Assembly: GCA_947500755.1 (NCBI GenBank) | Contig: CANMTO010000020.1 | Coordinates: 1-38,952, forward strand | From: Flavobacteriales bacterium | Lineage (GTDB): Bacteria; Bacteroidota; Bacteroidia; Flavobacteriales_D; Crocinitomicaceae | Reading direction: 5' to 3' | DNA: 38,952 bases | Shown: positions 16,777 through 23,803 of the stretch, piece by piece | How the letters are laid out: every line of letters begins with the position of its first letter | Position numbering within the stretch: position 1 is the stretch's first letter | Translations under genes and position numbers: made by a program | The notes under the pieces: generated by a model | Databases searched by the model: none | Told to the model about the DNA's origin: nothing | What the model saw: the letters and a program-made list of their open reading frames with translations, nothing else

Positions 16777-18048
16777 ATGCTTGAATTATCCCGAATTCGC
16801 ACCGAACAAGCGCAGATAATTGCTGCCTTATCCAAACGGAACATTAACGCAGAATCAACGATCAACGAATTACTAACCTTAGATGCACAATGGCGAGGGA
16901 TTAAACAGGAATTGGACCGCACCCTAGAGGAATTGAATGGTATAGCCAAGGAAATCGGGCAATGTTATAAGGAAGGGAGAATCCAGGAGGGAAATGATCT
17001 AAAGCAACAAACCACCGTACTTAAACAGCAAGAGTTAATCTTGAAATCCTCTGCGGATTCTTTAGAATCGGAGATTCAACAGCTCTTATATAAAATTCCA
17101 AACACCCCTACTGAAGAGGTTATCCAAGGAAAAGATCCAAATGACAATCAGTTAGTGTTTGAACATGGTGCAATTCCCGAATTTAATTTTGAGGCAAAAC
17201 CGCACTGGGACTTATGCAAAGAAAAAGAAATCATTGATTTTGAACTTGGGGTAAAAGTGACCGGAGCAGGGTTTCCATTTTATAGAGGTAAAGGGTCCAA
17301 ATTACAGCGTGCATTAATTTCATTTTTTTTAGACGAAGCATCTGCCGCAGGATATGTGGAATATCAAGCGCCTCTGATGGTCAACGAAGCCAGTGGTATT
17401 GGCACCGGACAGCTGCCAGATAAGGAGGGGCAAATGTATCATGATGCTACGGATAATTTGTACCTAATACCTACGGCAGAAGTTCCATTGACGAATATTT
17501 TCAGAGATGAGCTTATACAGCACCCTAATTTTTCATATAAATTATGTGGTTATACGCCTTGTTTTCGCAGAGAGGCAGGTTCATATGGTAAAGATGTTAG
17601 AGGTCTGAATCGCTTGCACCAATTTGATAAAGTGGAAATCGTTCGCATTGAACATCCCGAGCACTCTGCCAACGCATTGAACGAAATGGTAGAACACGTA
17701 AAAGGCTTATTAGAAAAACTTGAATTACCGTATCGCGTTTTGCGGTTATGCGGAGGAGATATGGGCTTTGCTTCTGCCATGACCTATGACTTTGAAGTGT
17801 ATTCTGCGGCTCAACAGAAATGGTTAGAGGTTAGTTCCGTTTCTCGGTTCGATACCTTTCAAGCCAACCGCTTGAAACTGCGATTCAAAGATCACGATAA
17901 GAAAACAAGACTTTGCCACACCCTGAATGGCTCAGCGTTGGCACTGCCCCGCGTAATGGCCGCCTTATTAGAAAACCACCAAAGTGCCGACGGTCGAATT
18001 ACCATTCCCGCTGCGCTTCAATCCTACACGGGATTTGATTATATTTAA
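16777..18048 (+). CDS. serS: Seryl-tRNA synthetase
   Basis: 423 residues, the usual length. Residues ~1-105 are the N-terminal antiparallel coiled-coil arm that binds the long variable arm of tRNA-Ser (LDAQWRGIKQELDRTLEEL). The class II catalytic core follows with the TAEVPLTN motif, motif 2 (FRREAGSYGKDVRGLNRLHQF) and motif 3 near the end (LNGSALALPRVMAALLE). It charges tRNA-Ser (and tRNA-Sec where present) with serine using ATP. The start ATG is supported by the standard N-terminus (MLELSRIR). Two genes for secreted proteins follow with gaps of only 3 bases, so serS probably heads an operon. Confidence 0.97.
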   Translation: MLELSRIRTEQAQIIAALSKRNINAESTINELLTLDAQWRGIKQELDRTLEELNGIAKEIGQCYKEGRIQEGNDLKQQTTVLKQQELILKSSADSLESEIQQLLYKIPNTPTEEVIQGKDPNDNQLVFEHGAIPEFNFEAKPHWDLCKEKEIIDFELGVKVTGAGFPFYRGKGSKLQRALISFFLDEASAAGYVEYQAPLMVNEASGIGTGQLPDKEGQMYHDATDNLYLIPTAEVPLTNIFRDELIQHPNFSYKLCGYTPCFRREAGSYGKDVRGLNRLHQFDKVEIVRIEHPEHSANALNEMVEHVKGLLEKLELPYRVLRLCGGDMGFASAMTYDFEVYSAAQQKWLEVSSVSRFDTFQANRLKLRFKDHDKKTRLCHTLNGSALALPRVMAALLENHQSADGRITIPAALQSYTGFDYI

Positions 18049-18051
18049 CCA

Positions 18052-18585
18052 ATGAAAAGACTAATAGTGCTTCTTTCTTGCTCCTTTTTATTGGGATCTT
18101 GTTCCGATTTTAAGCAAAAGGAACAACTTCGAAGTGTTGAGCAGTTGCAGGCCAATACCAAGGGCTTATCAAGCCGGATGGAGCGAAGCTTTCCGGATAC
18201 ATTATCGGCGATGCGCCAAAACATGATGGAGTTACAGCTCTTCTTGAAAAGTCACGTGGTGTTAGACTCGGTGGATAGAACCTATGCCGCAAATATGGAT
18301 GCATATAAAATGACGAGCAAAAAAATAGCGCCAATAAACCGTCAGTATGTAGCCTTAAAAAAGGCGTTTTTAGACGAAAAGAACCGCTTGTCGGATCTGC
18401 ACTCCGACATTTCAAATGGATTTGGAAAACGCCAGAAATATGATGCCTATATTTTAAAGGAAACGAAGAATCTTTCCGCATTAAAATTGAGAACCACTGA
18501 GTTTATTGCAGCCCTTAAAGACATGACTGAACAATACCAGTTGTTACATCCAAAATTATCGGCGTTAGCAAGTAAATTACGGTAA
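18052..18585 (+). CDS. Hypothetical coiled-coil lipoprotein downstream of serS
   Basis: 177 residues. The N-terminus is a lipoprotein signal with lipobox ending at Cys17 (SFLLGSCSDF). The rest is highly charged and helical, with heptad-like runs (RSVEQLQANTKGLSSRMER, KKAFLDEKNRLSDLHSDI), so an extended coiled coil is likely. No enzyme motif or named domain is recognised. The gene starts 3 bases after serS and ends 3 bases before a secreted TPR protein gene, so it is probably co-transcribed with both. Function unknown; a structural or partner role for the next protein is inference. Confidence 0.72.
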   Translation: MKRLIVLLSCSFLLGSCSDFKQKEQLRSVEQLQANTKGLSSRMERSFPDTLSAMRQNMMELQLFLKSHVVLDSVDRTYAANMDAYKMTSKKIAPINRQYVALKKAFLDEKNRLSDLHSDISNGFGKRQKYDAYILKETKNLSALKLRTTEFIAALKDMTEQYQLLHPKLSALASKLR

Positions 18586-18588
18586 GCG

Positions 18589-20403
18589 GTGAAAAATCTA
18601 TTCCTTTGTTTCTTATTCTCTACGCTTACGTGGAATACTTGGTGTCAAAGCGAAACCGACATTCAATTAGCGCAACATTATTACCTGAATGGAGAGTTCA
18701 CAAAGGCCCTGCTTTATTATGAAAAGCTATACACTAATGAGCCATCGAAGGTGTATTTTAGCCGTTATTTAGATTGCTTAGTAAACACAGGAGATAAAAA
18801 AGGCGCAGAGAAAATATTTAAAAAACAAACCGCGGCAAACCCCTCAGATTTAGCGCTAAAAATTCAGTTTTATTTTTTTTACAAAGGAAATGAAGATTTA
18901 GAAAAAGCGAAAAGAGTAAAAAATGAAGTGCTCAAGCATGAGTTTTATGACATCAATGAAATCCAAGAGGTACTCTCGAATTTATTGTCCATTGATGAAT
19001 ATGATTGGGCGAAAGACATCATTGACCAAGCGAAAAAGAACCTCAAGTATTATCCCTATGAATTATGGTACGGTCAAATTTATATGGCGCAAGGAGAAAC
19101 CATAAAAGCGCTAGACCAATATTTAATGGCCTTATCAAAAAAACCGGACCTAAAAGAACAGGTTCAATTAGAAATAGAGGGGATTTTTGATTTCACTAAG
19201 GAATCAGAGGAAATAAAACAAGTGAAGGCGAGTGTTCTGTCCGCGAGTCAAAAAGACCCTTCCAATCCAGTATATACCGAGATGTTGATTTGGTTTTTTT
19301 TACAAAACAAGAATTTTAGTGCGGCATATAACCAAGTGTCCTCCTTGGAAAAACGCATGCGTGGGGACGGAAGCTATTTGATTGATTTTGGCAATACCTG
19401 CCTTGAAAATAAACAATATGAATTAGCAAAAAAGGCGTTTGCGGAAGTGATAAGCCTTTCTCTTTATCGGGCAGCAGAGGCTCAACGGATGCTACTTAAC
19501 GTATATTTTACCGAAGTCACCACTGAACGTGTTTTTAGCTCGGAAGAGTTAACTGAAATTATTCGTTCTTACGAAGCAGTCATTGAAAATAAACAATTTT
19601 CAGTAAGAGTTGGGCCTGAAATCGGCTTGGAATACGCTGAAATTTTGGGGTTTTACGCGAATGAAGGAATAAAAGCGAAGGGCTTTCTAGAACAAGCAAT
19701 GAAAAGCCAAGGGCTTACCGATATTCAGCGTGCTCGATATAAAATGAAATTAGCGGATGTTTGTGTTGTGGTGGATAGCATCTGGGAAGCCTCGTTGTTG
19801 TATATGCAAATTGACGAGGCGTTTAAGTTTGAAGCGATTGGTAATGAAGCTAAATTTAAAAATGCTAGAATTTTTTACTTTGATGGAGAATTTGAATTTG
19901 CACAGTCTCAACTGGATGTATTAAAACAAGCAACCTCTAAGTTTATCAGCAATGATGCGATGCAATTATCTTTATTGATACTAGAAAACTACGGGTTGGA
20001 CAGTAATTATGAGGCAATGAGCACCTATGCGAAAAGCGAGTTGTTGCTGCTTCAACACCGGTATTCAGAGGCCTTTCAATGGATGGATTCAATTGCCATT
20101 AAATTTCCACAGTCTGTGTTGAATGATGACTTGATTTATTTAAAAGGAAAGGCCTTTGAACTACAAGGGCAATGGGCTCAAGCAGCGGAGTACTTCACCC
20201 AGGTTGTTAGCACCTATCCCACGGAATTGCTAGCGGATGACGCACTCTTTCATTTGGCGACCATTCAACGGGTTCACAGTAAAAATGAAACGGCTGCCAT
20301 GGAGTCTTATTTAAAACTCATCGACCAATATCCAGGGAGTATTTATTCTGAGGAGGCACGCCTATCAATTCGCAGGTTACGCGGAGATCAAATCCCGGAA
20401 TAG
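18589..20403 (+). CDS. Large secreted TPR-repeat protein
   Basis: 604 residues. The GTG start, 3 bases after the lipoprotein stop, yields a signal peptide (LFLCFLFSTLTWNTWCQSE). The mature part is helical tetratricopeptide-like repeats throughout (AQHYYLNGEFTKALLYYEKLY, YELAKKAFAEVISLS, GQWAQAAEYFTQVVSTYP). The C-terminal repeats resemble YbgF/BamD-type TPRs (LADDALFHLATIQ, YPGSIYSEEARLSIRRL). It is likely periplasmic, serving as a protein-binding scaffold. Its 3' end is only 2 bases from the convergent acyl-CoA dehydrogenase gene with no terminator between. Partner and pathway are unknown. Confidence 0.8.
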   Translation: MKNLFLCFLFSTLTWNTWCQSETDIQLAQHYYLNGEFTKALLYYEKLYTNEPSKVYFSRYLDCLVNTGDKKGAEKIFKKQTAANPSDLALKIQFYFFYKGNEDLEKAKRVKNEVLKHEFYDINEIQEVLSNLLSIDEYDWAKDIIDQAKKNLKYYPYELWYGQIYMAQGETIKALDQYLMALSKKPDLKEQVQLEIEGIFDFTKESEEIKQVKASVLSASQKDPSNPVYTEMLIWFFLQNKNFSAAYNQVSSLEKRMRGDGSYLIDFGNTCLENKQYELAKKAFAEVISLSLYRAAEAQRMLLNVYFTEVTTERVFSSEELTEIIRSYEAVIENKQFSVRVGPEIGLEYAEILGFYANEGIKAKGFLEQAMKSQGLTDIQRARYKMKLADVCVVVDSIWEASLLYMQIDEAFKFEAIGNEAKFKNARIFYFDGEFEFAQSQLDVLKQATSKFISNDAMQLSLLILENYGLDSNYEAMSTYAKSELLLLQHRYSEAFQWMDSIAIKFPQSVLNDDLIYLKGKAFELQGQWAQAAEYFTQVVSTYPTELLADDALFHLATIQRVHSKNETAAMESYLKLIDQYPGSIYSEEARLSIRRLRGDQIPE

Positions 20404-20405
20404 AC

Positions 20406-21593
20406 CTAATGTTCGCGAGTAAATGCAGGTATTCCGGTAATGTCCATCCCCGTAATTAGTAAGTGAATGTCATGCGTGCCTTCGTAGGTAACCACGGATT
20501 CTAAGTTTGCCATGTGACGCATCATGGAATATTCACTCGTAATTCCCATTCCCCCATGAATTTGCCGAGCTTCTCGAGCGATATTTAATGCGATTTCAAC
20601 ATTGTTTCGTTTTGCCATTGAAATTTGTGCAGTTGTGGCTTTTCCTTCATTGCGCAATTGGCCTAAGCGGAACGTTAATAATTGCGCCTTAGTGATTTCA
20701 GTAAGCATTTCGGCTAATTTTTTCTGAATCAATTGAAAGCTTCCGATTGGGGTTCCAAATTGTATGCGTTCTTTCGAATATCTAACCGCTTGGTCGTAAC
20801 AGTCCATAGCAGCACCTAGGGCTCCCCAAGCAATTCCAAACCTTGCGGAATCTAAGCAACTCAGCGGTGCGCCAAGTCCTGAGCGGCCGGGAAGAATATT
20901 GCTTTTTGGAACACGGACATTTTCAAATACTAATTCGCCCGTTGAGGACGCTCTAAGGGATAATTTTCCATGCATTTCTGGGGTAGAAAACCCCTCCATT
21001 CCTCGTTCCACGATAAGTCCGTGGATTCTACCACTTTCATCTTTTGCCCAAACTACCGCAATCGCAGCAAACGGAGCATTAGAAATCCACATTTTCGCAC
21101 CGTTCAGCACTACATGGTCACCGTCTTCCTTAAAGTTAGTGATCATTCCTCCGGGGTTTGATCCAAAATCTGGCTCCGTTAACCCAAAACACCCCATCAT
21201 TTCACCCGTGGCTAATTTGGGAAGGTATTTCATTTTTTGTTCTTCCGAACCATATTTCCAAATGGGATACATAACTAAAGAACTTTGAACGGAGGCTGTT
21301 GACCGAAGTCCAGAATCACAACGCTCAAGTTCTTGCATGATTAATCCGTACGATATGTGATCTAAGCCCGCACCACCGTATTGTTCCGGAATGTAAGGTC
21401 CAAACGCCCCGATTTCTCCTAAGCCCTGAAGTAAATGACTAGGAAACGTCGCGTTTTCATAATGTTCGTCAATGATTGGAGAAACTTCTTTTTTTACCCA
21501 TTGCCTTGCTGCGTCTCGAATTAATTTATGTTCATCAGTATATAAATCGTCAAGGGCATAATAATCGGGATGTTGGTATAAATCTGTTTTCAT
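20406..21593 (-). CDS. Acyl-CoA dehydrogenase, glutaryl-CoA dehydrogenase-like
   Basis: 395 residues from the ATG at 21593. A TTG at 21614 in the same frame overlaps a TATCTTTG promoter box and is rejected. The protein aligns along its whole length with glutaryl-CoA dehydrogenases as I remember them: SVQSSLVMYPI, CFGLTEPDFGSNPGGM, GKLSLRASSTGELVF, FGIAWGALGA, LIQKKLAEMLTEIT. The catalytic base is Glu371 in TYEGTHDIH, and Arg97 in GLRSTASVQSS matches the Arg that holds the glutaryl carboxylate. It would oxidise and decarboxylate glutaryl-CoA to crotonyl-CoA using FAD and ETF, in lysine/tryptophan breakdown. A broader acyl-CoA substrate cannot be excluded. No other pathway genes are adjacent. 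Confidence 0.88.
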   Translation of the reverse strand: MKTDLYQHPDYYALDDLYTDEHKLIRDAARQWVKKEVSPIIDEHYENATFPSHLLQGLGEIGAFGPYIPEQYGGAGLDHISYGLIMQELERCDSGLRSTASVQSSLVMYPIWKYGSEEQKMKYLPKLATGEMMGCFGLTEPDFGSNPGGMITNFKEDGDHVVLNGAKMWISNAPFAAIAVVWAKDESGRIHGLIVERGMEGFSTPEMHGKLSLRASSTGELVFENVRVPKSNILPGRSGLGAPLSCLDSARFGIAWGALGAAMDCYDQAVRYSKERIQFGTPIGSFQLIQKKLAEMLTEITKAQLLTFRLGQLRNEGKATTAQISMAKRNNVEIALNIAREARQIHGGMGITSEYSMMRHMANLESVVTYEGTHDIHLLITGMDITGIPAFTREH

Positions 21594-21611
21594 TTCGATT
21601 GTTTTGAGCCG

Positions 21612-21619
21612 CAAAGATA
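21612..21619 (-). promoter_or_regulatory. Probable -7 box (TATCTTTG) for the glutaryl-CoA dehydrogenase-like gene
   Basis: Minus-strand TATCTTTG is an exact TAnnTTTG match, 18 bases before the ATG at 21593. It covers the TTG at 21614 and thereby rules out that codon as the start. It lies back to back with the promoter of the divergent DUF4271 gene. Confidence 0.55.
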
Positions 21620-21630
21620 CAATTAAGAGA

Positions 21631-21662
21631 TTTAGAAATAGCGATTAAAAGAATTACTTTTG
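21631..21662 (+). promoter_or_regulatory. Probable promoter (TTTA / TACTTTTG) for DUF4271-hemD
   Basis: TTTA at 21631-21634 and TACTTTTG at 21655-21662 are 20 bases apart, matching Bacteroidota spacing. The ATG follows after 7 bases, giving a leaderless or very short-leader mRNA. Confidence 0.55.
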
Positions 21663-21669
21663 TCTGGAA

Positions 21670-22320
21670 ATGGAATTAACCTTAAGGACACCGGTCATTG
21701 AAATTTGGGCTATTTCTTTGGTGTTTATCCAAGCTGCTTTGCTCGCAATCACCTATTACAGAAGTAGAGGAGAGCTTTTAAGCGCAATTTTTGATTCAGG
21801 CAAAAACATTACCCTGGGCTCACGTATCCAACTCGACGGATTATCAAGAGTGTTTTTATATACGAATACCATGGTAGGCGTTTTGGTTTTTGTTGGGTGG
21901 TATTTGGTGGATGCGTATTTTGTGAATACAGCCTTGTTCTTTGGCATTATTGCGGCTATTTTATTTTTACTGGTGTGGCACCTAGATTATCTTATGTTTT
22001 GGAGCGTAAATGGCGATGCTAAAGTAACCCAACAATATATTGGTGCTGGAAATGTTTGGTGGTTTCTATTCGGGATTGCACTTGCCCTTTCAAATGCAAA
22101 CATGGTATTTAATACACAGAAAAATTGGGGTGCGTTTATTTTTATTGGCATCCTTGTGCTAGCGATGCTGATGCGCCTGTTGAATGGTTTTTTGTTTGCT
22201 GTTTCAAAGGGGTTTTCTTGGTATTATATTATTTTGTACCTTTGCACCGTCTATTTGCTACCTATAGTCTTGATTAAAAAGCTTTTTGGGGCATTTTGGT
22301 TGGAGTTATTGACGCATTAA
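21670..22320 (+). CDS. DUF4271 domain membrane protein
   Basis: 216 residues with about five or six hydrophobic helices (for example VIEIWAISLVFIQAALLAI, MVGVLVFVGWYLV, FFGIIAAILFLLVWHLDYLMFW, FIGILVLAMLMRLLNGFLFAV, WYYIILYLCTVYLLPIVLI). The family is found in Bacteroidota, usually directly before hemD, and that arrangement holds here, 9 bases upstream. An integral inner-membrane location is clear; function is unknown. The start ATG follows a promoter box by 7 bases, and no other Met is near. Confidence 0.82.
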   Translation: MELTLRTPVIEIWAISLVFIQAALLAITYYRSRGELLSAIFDSGKNITLGSRIQLDGLSRVFLYTNTMVGVLVFVGWYLVDAYFVNTALFFGIIAAILFLLVWHLDYLMFWSVNGDAKVTQQYIGAGNVWWFLFGIALALSNANMVFNTQKNWGAFIFIGILVLAMLMRLLNGFLFAVSKGFSWYYIILYLCTVYLLPIVLIKKLFGAFWLELLTH

Positions 22321-22329
22321 ATCTGTATT

Positions 22330-23076
22330 TTGGCTATAAAAAGTATATTGGTTTCGCAACCCAAGCCCGAAGGAGACAAGTCACCATATTATGACTTGGC
22401 CGACAAATACAAAATAAAAATTGATTTCAGGCCATTTATTAAAGTTGAAGGCATAGATGCAAAGGAGTTTAGAACTCAAAAAGTGAATATGGCTGAACAT
22501 ACGGCCGTTATTCTTACCTCAAAGATTGCAGCGGACCATTTCTTTAGAATTGCCGAAGAAACCCGTTTTGAAGTTCCAGAATCCATGAAGTATTTCTGTA
22601 TTTCTGAAGCCGTAGCAAAGTATCTCCAAAAATTTATTGCCTATCGTAAACGTAAAATATTTCACGGGACGCAAACCATAGAGCAATTGGCCGATGTCAT
22701 GAAGAAACACAAGCAAGAAAAATATCTATTGCCGTGCACAGACATTCTGCGGGATTCAATTCCGGAAACATTGATAGATCAGAAATTTAATTTTACCAAA
22801 GCAGTTTTATACCGAACGGTAGCCGCGGATTTATCTGATTTAGAGGACGTCTACTATGACGTGTTAGTGTTTTTTAGCCCAGGAGGGATAGAGTCGCTGT
22901 TCAAAAACTTCCCTGATTTTAAACAAAATACGACGGCCATTGCTGCATTTGGAGCTACCACAGCGAGCGCTGTATTACGCAATAAACTGAGGCTTGATGT
23001 TTCAGCCCCACACCCAAAAGCCCCTTCTATGGTTGGAGCGATCGAGTTGTTCATTAAAGAGCAACTCAAGAAGTAA
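22330..23076 (+). CDS. hemD: Uroporphyrinogen-III synthase
   Basis: 248 residues. The likely start is TTG at 22330, 9 bases after the DUF4271 stop, because the conserved N-terminus (IKSILVSQPKPEGDKSPYYDL) begins at once and no ATG or GTG lies nearer. Bacteroidota HemD features are visible: TAVILTSKIAADHFFRIAEE, MKYFCISEAVAKYLQKFI, YRKRKIF, FFSPGGIESLFKNFPDF, IAAFGATTASAV, APHPKAPSMVGAIE. It closes hydroxymethylbilane into uroporphyrinogen III in tetrapyrrole (heme, siroheme) synthesis. The sequence is as divergent as HemD usually is, but the two-lobe pattern is clear. The end overlaps the convergent sirtuin gene by 11 bases. Confidence 0.9.
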   Translation: MAIKSILVSQPKPEGDKSPYYDLADKYKIKIDFRPFIKVEGIDAKEFRTQKVNMAEHTAVILTSKIAADHFFRIAEETRFEVPESMKYFCISEAVAKYLQKFIAYRKRKIFHGTQTIEQLADVMKKHKQEKYLLPCTDILRDSIPETLIDQKFNFTKAVLYRTVAADLSDLEDVYYDVLVFFSPGGIESLFKNFPDFKQNTTAIAAFGATTASAVLRNKLRLDVSAPHPKAPSMVGAIELFIKEQLKK

Positions 23077-23755
23077 GTTGCTTGTATAGCACGCTCATTC
23101 CCCCCACGGCAGTATCTGTGATCGCATGAATACCATTCGGTAAGCACATCGTGTCCGCTTTTGGATCGATTAAGTATACCGTGCTGTGTTTGCTCACTTC
23201 ACGTATCAGTCCCGCGGCTGGATACACCCGAAGCGAGGTGCCGATAATGATAAGTAGGTCTGCGGTTGAAATGATTGCCGCCGCCGCCTCAAGCAGGGGC
23301 ACCTCTTCCCCAAACCACACGACGTGAGGCCTCAATCGATATCCATCCGGGCAGCGGTCTTCTGCGCTTAGTTCCCACCCAAGGATTGGATAATAGGTAT
23401 TCTCTTGGTTAGGACCGCTGGATTTTGAAAACCTGATATTACCATGAAGGTGCAGCACCTTCTTGCTGCCCGCTCGTTCATGAAGGTCATCTATGTTTTG
23501 GGTAATAACGGTAACATTATACATGGATTCTAGCCGCTGAATCGCCACATGAGCTTCGTTTGGGTTTGTTTCAATGATTTGTTTTCTCCGCTGATTATAA
23601 AATCGGGTAACCAACTCAGGATCACGTTTCCACGCTTCTGGAGTAGCGACATCTTCCACGCGATATTGCTCCCAAAGCCCCCCATTATCGCGAAATGTTT
23701 GTATTCCGCTTTCAGCACTCATACCCGCCCCAGAAAAAACTACGATTTTTTGCAT
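23066..23755 (-). CDS. cobB: NAD-dependent protein deacylase, class III sirtuin (CobB-like)
   Basis: 229 residues. Sir2 motifs are intact: GAGMSAESGIQTFR (9-22) for NAD binding, TQNIDDLH (85-92), and catalytic His104 in LHLHGN. Tyr53 and Arg56 (RFYNQRRKQ) match the Tyr-x-x-Arg pair that gives class III sirtuins desuccinylase/demalonylase activity, so removal of acidic acyl groups is likely. The zinc-binding Cys tetrad is missing; between residues 105 and 150 only Cys135 remains, so the small domain is probably zinc-free. This resembles other short Bacteroidota sirtuins. Targets would be metabolic proteins; no adjacent gene suggests a specific one. Confidence 0.92.
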   Translation of the reverse strand: MQKIVVFSGAGMSAESGIQTFRDNGGLWEQYRVEDVATPEAWKRDPELVTRFYNQRRKQIIETNPNEAHVAIQRLESMYNVTVITQNIDDLHERAGSKKVLHLHGNIRFSKSSGPNQENTYYPILGWELSAEDRCPDGYRLRPHVVWFGEEVPLLEAAAAIISTADLLIIIGTSLRVYPAAGLIREVSKHSTVYLIDPKADTMCLPNGIHAITDTAVGGMSVLYKQLTS

Positions 23756-23782
23756 AAATTTCAGAAATAAACATTAAATTTA
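23748..23782 (+). promoter_or_regulatory. Possible promoter (TTTTG / TAAATTTA) for the Omp28-type T9SS cargo gene
   Basis: TTTTG at 23748-23752 is followed after 22 bases by TAAATTTA at 23775-23782, one mismatch from TAnnTTTG. The ATG is at 23804 after an A-rich leader, the kind of leader common before Bacteroidota starts. Confidence 0.4.
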
Positions 23783-23803
23783 CGCAATCTTAAACTTTAA
23801 AAA

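Noticed and set aside
18110..18481. Minus-strand frame of 123 codons opposite the serS-downstream lipoprotein
   Set aside because: The plus frame has a lipobox, coiled-coil composition and 3-base gene spacing; the minus frame has none of these.
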